This document shows positions 15,259 to 22,800 of a stretch of DNA of 33,386 nucleotides, piece after piece. A model generated the notes under the pieces. That model did not search any database and was not told the DNA's origin. It was given only the letters and a program-made list of their open reading frames with translations. The stretch spans positions 1 to 33,386 of the forward strand of contig NZ_CALMYY010000100.1 of NCBI RefSeq assembly GCF_937873725.1, given 5' to 3'. Source of the stretch: an uncultured Dietzia sp. (GTDB lineage Bacteria; Actinomycetota; Actinomycetes; Mycobacteriales; Mycobacteriaceae). A program made the translations under genes and the position numbers. Within the stretch, counting starts at the first letter, position 1, and each line of letters starts with the position of its first letter.

Positions 15259-15876
15259 TCAGCCGCGGATGAGGCCCACCGCCAGGACGACCATCATCAC
15301 CGCGATCCCGCCGTCCAGCACCCGCCACGCGCCGGGCCTGGCGAACAGCCCGCGCAGCGCCTTGCCGCCGAAGCCGATGAGCGAGAACCACACCGTGCCG
15401 GCGAGGAACGCCCCCGCCGCGAACACCCAGCGCAGGTCGCCGCCCTGCTGATTGGCGAGCGTGCCGAGGAAGACCACGCTGTCCAGGTAGGCGTGCGGGT
15501 TGAGCCAGGTGAACGCCGCGCACGCGGCCACCGCCCCCATCGTCGAGGGGATGCGGGCGTCGCCACCCACCTGCAGGCCGCCGCCCGGGCGGAGCGCGCG
15601 GACCGCGGCGTACGCCCCGTAGGTCAGCAGGCAGACCACGCCCAGCCACGTCATGACCGTGATGGCCGCCGGCGCCGTCTCCACAGGCGCCCCCACGCCC
15701 GCCACGCCCAGCAGGATCAGCGCGGCCTCGGAGAGGACGCAGAACGCGACTATCGGGGCCATCGCCACGTCGCCGCGGATCGACCGCTGGAGGATGTAGG
15801 CGTTCTGCGCGCCGACGGCAACGATGAGACCGAGGCCCATGCCGGCGCCCATGAGGAGGGTGGAGGAAGTGGTCAC
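15259..15876 (-). CDS. LysE/ArgO-family basic amino-acid exporter
   Basis: A 205-residue membrane protein of the LysE family, which exports lysine and arginine when intracellular levels are high. It has about six helices. The N-terminus contains the conserved GAQNAYILQRSIRGD (22-36), and the centre contains AFTWLNPHAYLDSVVFLG, a LysE/ArgO hallmark. GTG 15876 has no ribosome-binding site; a TAGCGT hexamer ends six bases upstream, suggesting a leaderless message. It is divergent from a LysG/ArgP-like regulator, the classic lysE-lysG arrangement of Corynebacterium. Confidence 0.93.
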   Translation of the reverse strand: MTTSSTLLMGAGMGLGLIVAVGAQNAYILQRSIRGDVAMAPIVAFCVLSEAALILLGVAGVGAPVETAPAAITVMTWLGVVCLLTYGAYAAVRALRPGGGLQVGGDARIPSTMGAVAACAAFTWLNPHAYLDSVVFLGTLANQQGGDLRWVFAAGAFLAGTVWFSLIGFGGKALRGLFARPGAWRVLDGGIAVMMVVLAVGLIRG

Positions 15877-15921
15877 GGTGTCACGCTAGGCACCCGGAAG
15901 GCAGTATCGCCACTACAGTTC

Positions 15922-15933
15922 ATGGATTACCAT
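15922..15933. promoter_or_regulatory. Palindrome in the lysE/lysG gap, candidate LysG site
   Basis: ATGG-ATTA-CCAT lies centrally in the 68-bp gap between the divergent exporter and regulator genes. LysR-type regulators bind interrupted dyads in such gaps, so this is the natural recognition-site candidate. It is short, and the match could be chance. Confidence 0.4.
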
Positions 15934-15944
15934 TAGTTCTACTT

Positions 15945-16838
15945 ATGCTCCCTCTCCACCTGGACCAGCTCCGCACCCTCGCCGCCGTGGTGGACCTCGG
16001 TTCCTTCGAGGCCGCCGCCGGGCACCTGCACGTCACCCAGTCCGCGGTGTCCCAGCGGATCCGCGCGCTGGAGGACTCGGCGGGCCGGATCCTCGTCCGC
16101 CGCGACCGCCCGGTGACGGCGACCGAGTCCGGGGAGACCGTCCTGCGGACCGCCCGGCAGATGCTCCACCTGGAGGAGTCGCTCTCCCAGGAGTTCCGCG
16201 GGGCCCAGACGGCCGCGGAGCCCGTCGTCCTGGCCGTGGCCTGCAACTCCGACTCCCTGGCCACGTGGTTCCTCGACGCCGCGACCGACGTCCGCTCCGC
16301 CGGCCGGGTCACCTTCGACATCCGCCGCGAGGACGAGTCGCTGTCCACCGATCTCCTGCGTCGCGGCGAGGTCATGGCGGCGGTGACCAGCCAGGCCAGG
16401 CCCGTCCAGGGGTGTCGATCCGTGCCCCTGGGGTCGATGCGGTACCTGGCCTGCGCCAGCCCGGGATTCGTCGCCCGGCACCTGCGGGAGGGCCCCACCG
16501 CCGCGCTCGGCCGCGCCCCGATCGTCGACTTCGACCGCAGCGACGGTCACCAGAACCACCACTACCGCCGGGTCGCCCGCCGCGAACCGACCGGCCCCCG
16601 CCACTTCGTGCCCAGCTCGCACGACCACGTCCGCGCGATCGCCGCCGGCCTCGGCTGGGGTCTGGTTCCCGAGCAGCTGGCCACGCCGTGGCTGGTCTCC
16701 GGCGAGCTCTCCGAGGTCTCCCCCGACCGACCGCTGGACGTCCCGCTGTTCTGGCAGCACTGGAAGCTCCAGTCCCCGGACCTCGACGCCCTCACGGCCG
16801 CGGTCCTCGACACCGCGCGGGCGGAGCTGCGGACCTGA
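15945..16838 (+). CDS. LysR-family regulator, LysG/ArgP type
   Basis: A 297-residue regulator. The winged helix-turn-helix covers residues 4-62 (LDQLRTLAAVVDLGSFEAAA, then HVTQSAVSQRIRALE). A periplasmic-binding-protein-like effector domain fills about 90-290. By analogy with Corynebacterium LysG and E. coli ArgP it would activate the divergent exporter when Lys or Arg accumulates. ATG 15945 is the only start that keeps the whole DNA-binding domain. No ribosome-binding site is visible, so a leaderless transcript is likely. Confidence 0.92.
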   Translation: MLPLHLDQLRTLAAVVDLGSFEAAAGHLHVTQSAVSQRIRALEDSAGRILVRRDRPVTATESGETVLRTARQMLHLEESLSQEFRGAQTAAEPVVLAVACNSDSLATWFLDAATDVRSAGRVTFDIRREDESLSTDLLRRGEVMAAVTSQARPVQGCRSVPLGSMRYLACASPGFVARHLREGPTAALGRAPIVDFDRSDGHQNHHYRRVARREPTGPRHFVPSSHDHVRAIAAGLGWGLVPEQLATPWLVSGELSEVSPDRPLDVPLFWQHWKLQSPDLDALTAAVLDTARAELRT

Positions 16839-16876
16839 CGCGACGTGCGATCCACGCGGTCTGGGATCATGGGCGC

Positions 16877-17476
16877 GTGAGTACTGCTGACGCCCCCGGC
16901 CCCGCGCTCGTGGTGGGCCTGGCCAACCCGGGCCCCGACTACGAGGGGACCCGCCACAACATCGGCTGGGACGTCCTGCTCGAGCTCGCCTCCCGCGCCC
17001 TGCCCATGCCCGCGAGCTTCTCCACGCACAAGCGGACCAACTGCGAGATCGCCCAGACCCGGCTCGCCGGCCGGCAGGTGATCCTGGCCCGCCCCCGCAG
17101 CTACATGAACCTGTCCGGTGGCCCGGTCGCGGCGGTCGCCAAGTACTACTCGGTCCCGCCCACCGAGGTGATCGTCGTGCACGACGAGATCGACATCGAC
17201 TTCGGCCAGGTCCGCCTCAAGCGCGGCGGCGGCGAGGGCGGGCACAATGGACTCCGCTCGATCACCAGCGCGCTCGGCACCCGCGACTACCTCCGGGTCC
17301 GCGCCGGGGTGGGCCGCCCGCCGGGTCGAATGGAGGTGGCGGACTACGTGCTCAAGCGATTCTCCAAGCTCGAGCAGCCCGACGTCCCGTTCCTCGTCCA
17401 GGACGCCGCGGACGCCGTGGAGTTGCTGCTCGAGCACGGGCTGGAGACGGCCCAGAACCGGGTCCACTCCGGGTGA
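16877..17476 (+). CDS. pth: Peptidyl-tRNA hydrolase
   Basis: A 199-residue essential enzyme that releases peptides from prematurely dissociated peptidyl-tRNA. GLANPGPDYEGTRHNIG contains Asn17 and the catalytic His27 (E. coli Asn10 and His20). HDEIDIDFG contains Asp103 (E. coli Asp93). The GGGEGGHNGLRS loop and SYMNLSGG are also present. The GTG start at 16877 sits a few bases after GATCAT, without a clear ribosome-binding site. The stop overlaps the start of a DUF1990 gene by four bases. Gene order near rplY is conserved in actinobacteria, here interrupted by lysE/lysG. Confidence 0.97.
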   Translation: MSTADAPGPALVVGLANPGPDYEGTRHNIGWDVLLELASRALPMPASFSTHKRTNCEIAQTRLAGRQVILARPRSYMNLSGGPVAAVAKYYSVPPTEVIVVHDEIDIDFGQVRLKRGGGEGGHNGLRSITSALGTRDYLRVRAGVGRPPGRMEVADYVLKRFSKLEQPDVPFLVQDAADAVELLLEHGLETAQNRVHSG

Positions 17477-17928
17477 GCGCCCGCCGGTTCGAGCGCGAGG
17501 CGGTCCTGGGGGCCGGCGCCGACCTCTTCGACCGCGCGAGCCGGGCCCTGATCCACTGGGACATGCACCGGGGGGCCGGCCTCGTCGTCGTCGTCGACGG
17601 CCCCGCCACCCCCGGACGGGTCGTCACCCTCCGCCCCCGGTCCGGCCCCGCCGCCTGGCTGCGGATGACCGCGCCGTGCGAGGTCACCGAGGTGATCGAC
17701 TCCCCCGACACCCGCGGCTTCACCTACCGCACGCTGCCCGGCCACCCCGAGCGCGGGTGGGAATCGTTCCTCGTCGAGCTCGACCGGGCCACCGGCGCGG
17801 TCCGGATGCGGATCGAGGGCGAATCCGCGCACGCCACGCCGCTCGCCCGGCTCGGCGCACCGCTCGCGCGGCTCGAGCAGAACCGGCTCACCCGCCGCCA
17901 CCTGGACGCGCTGCGCGGGCAGGCCTGA
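17473..17928 (+). CDS. DUF1990 family protein
   Basis: A 151-residue protein that fits the DUF1990 pattern: GADLFDRASRALIHWDMHRGAG near 15-36, a CEVTEVIDS strand, GFTYRTLPGHPERGWESFLVE near 77-97, then a basic C-terminus. No function is established for the family. The predicted fold is a compact beta-rich domain, and no signal peptide or membrane segment is visible. The GTG start lies inside the pth stop region (GTGA), implying translational coupling with peptidyl-tRNA hydrolase. Confidence 0.75.
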   Translation: MSARRFEREAVLGAGADLFDRASRALIHWDMHRGAGLVVVVDGPATPGRVVTLRPRSGPAAWLRMTAPCEVTEVIDSPDTRGFTYRTLPGHPERGWESFLVELDRATGAVRMRIEGESAHATPLARLGAPLARLEQNRLTRRHLDALRGQA

Positions 17929-17948
17929 CGGACCGGGGCATCCGCCGC

Positions 17949-17991
17949 GTGCGCGAACCGGGGCGGCCGGGTCCGACACCCCCCCGCGCAC
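17949..17991 (+). terminator. Possible terminator hairpin after the pth operon
   Basis: GTGCGCG (17949-17955) pairs perfectly with CGCGCAC (17985-17991), and GGGG (17960-17963) can pair with CCCC (17981-17984) inside it. It begins 20 bases after the DUF1990 stop. There is no U-run, and the long interior makes this a moderate call. Confidence 0.4.
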
Positions 17992-18045
17992 CGTGTGACC
18001 TCGACTTTCGCGTGCCCCCGGCGCCCCGCGCGGCGCACCGCCGGA

Positions 18046-18076
18046 TTGGGTGCTCGACCGTCCGCGCACGTACCCT
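18046..18076 (+). promoter_or_regulatory. Weak promoter candidate for prfC
   Basis: TTGGGT (18046-18051) and TACCCT (18071-18076) are separated by 19 bases, slightly long. A start near 18083 would give a leader of about 38 bases with GAGGAGGA before the GTG at 18121. Confidence 0.3.
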
Positions 18077-18120
18077 GGGATGACCGCGGCGAGGCGCCGC
18101 CGGAGCTTCGAGGAGGACGC

Positions 18121-19800
18121 GTGACGGAGACCGCCGAGGACACCGGTACGACCGGGGGGCCCGCTGGTCCCGTCGGGTCCGGGGCCGGCACGGACGTCCG
18201 CTCCGAGGTCGCCCGGCGCCGCACCTTCGCCGTGATCGCCCACCCGGACGCCGGCAAGTCCACGCTCACCGAGGCGCTCGCGCTGCACGCCCGCGTGATC
18301 ACCGAGGCCGGCGCCGTCCACGGCAAGTCGGGCCGCCGCTCCACCGTCTCGGACTGGATGGAGATGGAGAAGGCCCGCGGCATCTCCGTCAGCTCCACCG
18401 CGCTGCAGTTCACGTACGCCCCGGAGGGATCGGATCCCGACGACCCCTACGTCATCAACCTCGTCGACACCCCCGGGCACGCCGACTTCTCCGAGGACAC
18501 CTACCGCGTCCTCACCGCCGTCGACGCCGCGGTCATGCTCATCGACGCCGCCAAGGGCCTCGAGCCGCAGACGCTCAAGCTGTTCCAGGTGTGCAAGCAC
18601 AACGGGCTGCCCATCATCACGGTGATCAACAAGTGGGACCGGCCCGGCCAGGCACCGCTGGAGCTGTTGGACGAGATCGCCGAGCAGATCGGCCTGGTCC
18701 CCACCCCGCTGTACATGCCCGTCGGCATCGCCGGCGACTACCGCGGGCTGCTTCGCCGCGGCCCCGACGGCGCGCCCGAGGAGTACGTCCACTTCACCCG
18801 CACCGCCGGCGGCTCGACCATCGCGCCGGAGGAGCACTACGACCCGGCCGCCGCCGCCGAGCGCGAGGGCGACGTGTGGGAGACCGCCGTGGAGGAGTCC
18901 GAGCTGCTGTCCGCGATGGGCCAGGACCACGACCAGGAGCTGTACCTGGCCGGCGAGACCAGCCCGGTGATCTTCGCCTCCGCGATGCTCAACTTCGGCG
19001 TCCACCAGATCCTCGACGCGCTGGTCGAGCTGGCCCCGCCGCCCCGCGCCTGGCCCACCGTCACGGGCGCCCCGCGCGACACCTCCGACCCGTTCTCCGC
19101 GGTGGTGTTCAAGGTGCAGGCCGGCATGGACGCCGCGCACCGCGACCGCCTGGCGTTCATGCGCGTGGTCTCCGGCGAGTTCGAGCGCGGCATGGTGGTC
19201 CAGCACGCGCAGACGGGCAAGCCGTTCACCACCAAGTACGCGCTCACCGTGTTCGGCCGCGACCGCACCACCGTCGAGACCGCCTACCCGGGCGACGTGG
19301 TGGGCCTGGTCAATGCCACCGCCCTGGCCCCCGGCGACACCCTCTACACCGGTAAGAAGGTGCAGTTCCCGCCGATCCCGCAGTTCGCCCCGGAGCACTT
19401 CGCGGTCCTGCGCACCAAATCGCTCGGCACCTACAAGCAGTTCCGCAAGGCGGTGGACCAGCTGGCCGCCGAGGGCGTGGTGCAGATCCTGCGCAACGAC
19501 GTTCGCGGCGACGCCAACCCCGTCATGGCCGCGGTCGGCCCCATGCAGTTCGAGGTGGTCACGGCCCGCATGAAGACCGAGTTCAACGTCGAGGTGATCG
19601 TGGACAACCTCCCGTACACCATCGCCCGGCGCACCGACGCCGATTCGGCGGTCGAGCTCGGCCGCCAGCGCGGGGTGGAGGTTCTCCAGCGCACCGACGG
19701 CGAGCTGCTCGCCCTCTTCGGCGACAAATGGCGCCTGCAGTACATCACCAAGGAGATGGAGCACCTCACCATCGAGCCGCTGGTCGCCGACACCAACTAA
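18121..19800 (+). CDS. prfC: Peptide chain release factor 3
   Basis: A 559-residue translational GTPase that recycles RF1/RF2 after termination. G1 is HPDAGKST (41-48). The switch region is KARGISVSSTALQF. G3 is DTPGHADFSEDTYR and G4 is NKWDRPG. The RF3-specific C-terminal half follows (VFKVQAGMDAAHRDRLAFMR, QFPPIPQFAPEHFAVLR, MAAVGPMQFEVV). The N-terminus has a 30-residue Gly/Thr-rich extension before the G domain. GTG 18121 has a strong GAGGAGGA site. It appears monocistronic, followed by a 14-bp tandem repeat. The family is secure by these motifs rather than EF-G. Confidence 0.96.
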   Translation: MTETAEDTGTTGGPAGPVGSGAGTDVRSEVARRRTFAVIAHPDAGKSTLTEALALHARVITEAGAVHGKSGRRSTVSDWMEMEKARGISVSSTALQFTYAPEGSDPDDPYVINLVDTPGHADFSEDTYRVLTAVDAAVMLIDAAKGLEPQTLKLFQVCKHNGLPIITVINKWDRPGQAPLELLDEIAEQIGLVPTPLYMPVGIAGDYRGLLRRGPDGAPEEYVHFTRTAGGSTIAPEEHYDPAAAAEREGDVWETAVEESELLSAMGQDHDQELYLAGETSPVIFASAMLNFGVHQILDALVELAPPPRAWPTVTGAPRDTSDPFSAVVFKVQAGMDAAHRDRLAFMRVVSGEFERGMVVQHAQTGKPFTTKYALTVFGRDRTTVETAYPGDVVGLVNATALAPGDTLYTGKKVQFPPIPQFAPEHFAVLRTKSLGTYKQFRKAVDQLAAEGVVQILRNDVRGDANPVMAAVGPMQFEVVTARMKTEFNVEVIVDNLPYTIARRTDADSAVELGRQRGVEVLQRTDGELLALFGDKWRLQYITKEMEHLTIEPLVADTN

Positions 19801-19806
19801 CCCCCC

Positions 19807-19848
19807 TCCGCCGCCCAGCCCCCGCCGCCCAGCCTCCGCCGCCCAGCC
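19807..19848. repeat. 14-bp tandem repeat after prfC, three copies
   Basis: Units 19807-19820, 19821-19834 and 19835-19848 follow YCCGCCGCCCAGCC with one variable first base. The array starts six bases after the prfC stop. The period equals that of the unrelated repeat at the mfd stop. Confidence 0.8.
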
Positions 19849-19871
19849 CCCTGCGGCGAGCTCGCGCCGCC

Positions 19872-19944
19872 TGGTCGCAATCGCTGCGGCCTTGGTCGCA
19901 ACAGCTTCGCCCGACACGGCGATTCACCGCAGGGACTGCGACCA
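19872..19944. repeat. Direct and inverted copies of TGGTCGCA
   Basis: TGGTCGCAA occurs at 19872-19880 and 19893-19901 (starts 21 bases, two helical turns, apart), and the reverse complement TGCGACCA occurs at 19937-19944. They lie between prfC and the LLM oxidoreductase gene and could be regulator half-sites or stem arms. Nothing else explains this stretch. Confidence 0.5.
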
Positions 19945-20056
19945 TCCGCGAGGCATGGCGGACGACGCAGCGACAGCCATGGCAGCGGTCTGCGGCGGGG
20001 CCCACTCCCCCCTCGCGGCTGGCGCCACGACGCGGCGCGCGGGCAGACTGGTTGTC

Positions 20057-21004
20057 ATGTCCAGTGAATCGACAGTCTCCCTCCGCGTGTTCGTGGAACC
20101 CCAGCAGGGCGCGACCTACGCCGACCAGCTCGCCGTGGCCCGCGCGGCCGAGGACCTGGGCTACGAGGCCTTCTTCCGCTCCGACCACTACCTCAAGATG
20201 GGCGACGTCAGCGGCCTGCCCGGACCCACCGACGCCTGGCTCACCCTGGCCGGACTGGCCCGCGAGACCTCGCGCATCAGGCTCGGCACGCTGCTCACCT
20301 CGGTCACCTTCCGCCACCCCGGACCGCTGGCGATCTCCATGTCCCAGGTCGACCACATGTCCGGCGGCCGCCTGGACATCGGCCTCGGCGCGGGCTGGTA
20401 CGCCGACGAGCACACCGCCTACGGCATCCCCTTCCCTCCGCTCGGCGAGCGCTTCGACCTCCTCGAGGACACCCTCGGCGCCCTGCGGGAGCTGTGGGAC
20501 ACGCCTGAGGGCGAGACCGTCACCGTCCGCGGCAAGCGCCTGGCGATGGTCGACTCCCCCGGCCTGCCCAAGCCCGTCCAGCGGCCGCGCCCGCCGATGA
20601 TCATCGGCGGCCACGGCACGCGCCGCACGCCCGACCTGGCCGCGCGCTTCGCCGACGAGTTCAACGTGCCGTTCGCCGACGTGGACACCGTCGCCGCGCA
20701 GTACCGCCGCGTCGACGAGGCCTGCGCCACCCACGGCCGCGATCCGCGGGAGATCGTCCGCTCGGCCGCCCTCGTCCTGTGCTGCGGCCGGAACCCAGCG
20801 GAGATCGCCCGCCGGGCGGACGCCATCGGCCGCGACGTCGACGAACTCCGGGCCAACGGCGCGGCCGGCACCCCGGCGGAGGTGGCGGACGCGATCGGAC
20901 GCTACGCCGCCGTCGGCACGCGCCGCGTCTACCTCCAGGTGCTGGACATGTCCGACCTCGACCACCTCGAGCTGGTCGCCTCGGAGGTCGCGCGCCAGCT
21001 CTGA
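20057..21004 (+). CDS. LLM-class F420-dependent oxidoreductase (TIGR03560-like)
   Basis: A 315-residue luciferase-like TIM-barrel flavin/deazaflavin enzyme. FFRSDHYLKMGDVSGLPGPT near 38-57, ETSRIRLGTLLTSVTFRHPG near 70-90, and SGGRLDIGLGAGWYADEHTA near 102-121 match the F420-dependent TIGR03560 subgroup as I recall it. The substrate is unknown; such enzymes move hydride from F420H2, and coenzyme F420 is normal in Mycobacteriales. ATG 20057 lacks a ribosome-binding site, and CAGACT sits eight bases ahead, so a leaderless start is possible. Longer in-frame starts from 19892 run through the low-complexity repeats and are not credible. Confidence 0.88.
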   Translation: MSSESTVSLRVFVEPQQGATYADQLAVARAAEDLGYEAFFRSDHYLKMGDVSGLPGPTDAWLTLAGLARETSRIRLGTLLTSVTFRHPGPLAISMSQVDHMSGGRLDIGLGAGWYADEHTAYGIPFPPLGERFDLLEDTLGALRELWDTPEGETVTVRGKRLAMVDSPGLPKPVQRPRPPMIIGGHGTRRTPDLAARFADEFNVPFADVDTVAAQYRRVDEACATHGRDPREIVRSAALVLCCGRNPAEIARRADAIGRDVDELRANGAAGTPAEVADAIGRYAAVGTRRVYLQVLDMSDLDHLELVASEVARQL

Positions 21005-21104
21005 CGCCGAGGCCGGGCCCGACGGCGCCGAGCTCGAGCGCCAGCTCATGGGCGGAGCCGAGGCGTGGACCGCAAACTGGGAACGCGCCCGGCGAGCGGG
21101 GGGC

Positions 21105-21110
21105 TAACCT
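21105..21110 (+). promoter_or_regulatory. -10 element for leaderless serine-hydrolase transcript
   Basis: TAACCT ends six bases before the ATG at 21117, the spacing expected if transcription starts at the A of the start codon. A clear -35 was not found. Confidence 0.5.
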
Positions 21111-21116
21111 CGGAAG

Positions 21117-22790
21117 ATGACCAACGCCATGGACTCCGCCCGACGCCGGACCCGGGCGCTCGGTCTGACGGCCCTCGGGATGGCCGTCGCGGTGCTCGGC
21201 GCCTGCGGCACCCCGATCCCCAAGCCGGGCCCCGACGAGAGCCCCTCCGCCTATTCCGGGCTCGAGGTGAAGGAGGACCGGATCGAGTACGCCGTGGGGA
21301 AGGTCACCGACATCGTCGAGGAGGAGCTGGACTCGTCCGGCATCCCCGGCGCCGCCGTCGCGGTGGTCCACGGCGGGGAGGTGGTGCTGGCCGAGGGCTT
21401 CGGCGTCCGCGACACCCGGACCGGCGCACCCGTGGACGCGCGCACCGTCTTCCCGATGGCGTCCATCTCCAAGTCCGTCAGCGCCACGGTCGTGGCCGCG
21501 GAGAGCGCCCGGGGCGAGGTCGACTGGTCCACCCCGGTGCGCGACCACCTCCCGTGGTTCGCGCTCTCCGACCCCCGGGTCTCCCCGATCGTCACGGTGG
21601 GCGACCTCTTCGCCCACCGCTCCGGGCTCCCGGAGCACGCGGGCGACGACCTCGAGGACCTCGGCTACGACCGGCCCGCGATCCTGCACGGGCTCCGCCA
21701 CCTCCCGGTCACCCCGTTCCGGGCCTCCTACGCGTACACCAACTTCGGGCTCACGGCCGGCGCGGAGGCCGTCGCCGTCGCCGCCGGCACGCCCTGGGAC
21801 GAGCTCGCCCGCGAGCGCGTCTTCGACCCCCTCGACATGCGGGACACCTCGTTCTCCCACGACGAGCTGCTCGCCCGGGACAACCGGGTCGTCGGCCACG
21901 TCCGCACCCCGGACACCGCGACCGGGGAATCGGACGAGTCGGGCGAGTCGACGGGCGGCTGGGTCCCGACCGAGCCCGGCCGCGACCCGGACGCCCAGGC
22001 CCCCGCGGGCGGACTGAGCTCGTCGGTGACCGACATGGCGAGGTGGATGGAGATGGTGCTCGACGACGGCAAGGCGACCGACGGCTCGCAGGTGGTCCCG
22101 ACCGGGGCGCTGCGCGAGGCCCTCACCCCGCAGAGCGTCTCCTCGCCGCCGCAGGCCGCGGCGGACCGCCCCGGTTCCTACGGCTACGGGTTCAACGTCG
22201 GCACCAGTTCGTCCGGCCGCGTCCAGTGGAGCCACTCGGGCGCGTTCGCCCTGGGTGCGGGCACCGCGATGCTCATGGTGCCCTCGCTCGACCTGGGGAT
22301 CATCACGCTGACCAACGCCGCGCCGATCGGGGTGGCGGAGACGATCAACTCCCGCTTCGCCGACCTCGCCCAGTACGGGGACCCGACGCTGGACTGGGGC
22401 GCGCTCTACGGGAAGGCGTTCGCGGGGTTGCTCGATCCGGTGGGCGATCTGGCCGGCGCGCGACGCCCGACGGACCCGGAGCCGCCGCGGCCCCTCGACC
22501 AGCTGGTGGGGTCCTACCGCAACGACTACTTCGGGACGATCGAGGTGCGCCGCGGTGACGCCGGCTCCGGCGACGGGCTCTCGCTCGCCGTCGGCCCCGG
22601 CCCCCTGGTCTGGCCGATGGAGCACTGGGACGGCGACACCTTTGCCGTGAGCCCGGAGAGCGAGAACTGGACGCCGGGTTCGCGCGGCAGCGTGACCTTC
22701 GACGGCGACGGGGTCACCGTGGCCCTGCTCGACGGCAACGGCCTGGGCACCTTCGCCCGGGTCGACGAACCCGCGGATCCCGGCGCCTGA
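21117..22790 (+). CDS. Beta-lactamase-fold serine hydrolase lipoprotein
   Basis: A 557-residue exported class-C beta-lactamase-like hydrolase. The N-terminus is a lipoprotein signal (RRR, a hydrophobic run, then LGAC with Cys30 as the lipidation site). Active-site motifs are Ser116-Ile-Ser-Lys119 (nucleophile), Tyr207-Thr-Asn209 and His373-Ser-Gly375. The last 90 residues form an extra beta-rich domain like DUF3471 (QLVGSYRNDYFGTIEV). Relatives act as D-aminopeptidases, esterases or DD-peptidases, so cell-envelope hydrolysis is likely but the substrate is not known. It converges on the AI-2E gene with a 10-base gap, leaving no room for a separate terminator. Confidence 0.9.
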   Translation: MTNAMDSARRRTRALGLTALGMAVAVLGACGTPIPKPGPDESPSAYSGLEVKEDRIEYAVGKVTDIVEEELDSSGIPGAAVAVVHGGEVVLAEGFGVRDTRTGAPVDARTVFPMASISKSVSATVVAAESARGEVDWSTPVRDHLPWFALSDPRVSPIVTVGDLFAHRSGLPEHAGDDLEDLGYDRPAILHGLRHLPVTPFRASYAYTNFGLTAGAEAVAVAAGTPWDELARERVFDPLDMRDTSFSHDELLARDNRVVGHVRTPDTATGESDESGESTGGWVPTEPGRDPDAQAPAGGLSSSVTDMARWMEMVLDDGKATDGSQVVPTGALREALTPQSVSSPPQAAADRPGSYGYGFNVGTSSSGRVQWSHSGAFALGAGTAMLMVPSLDLGIITLTNAAPIGVAETINSRFADLAQYGDPTLDWGALYGKAFAGLLDPVGDLAGARRPTDPEPPRPLDQLVGSYRNDYFGTIEVRRGDAGSGDGLSLAVGPGPLVWPMEHWDGDTFAVSPESENWTPGSRGSVTFDGDGVTVALLDGNGLGTFARVDEPADPGA

Positions 22791-22800
22791 CCCGCTCCCG

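Noticed and set aside
17344..19917. An 857-codon minus-strand frame opposite prfC and DUF1990
   Set aside because: prfC on the plus strand carries all GTPase motifs; the antisense translation is low-complexity shadow sequence.
19892..20056. An upstream extension of the LLM oxidoreductase
   Set aside because: It would translate the repeat-rich gap into residues unlike the family; the conserved barrel begins directly after ATG 20057.
20661..22625. A 654-codon minus-strand frame opposite the LLM and serine-hydrolase genes
   Set aside because: Both plus-strand genes have intact active-site motifs and the antisense frame has none.
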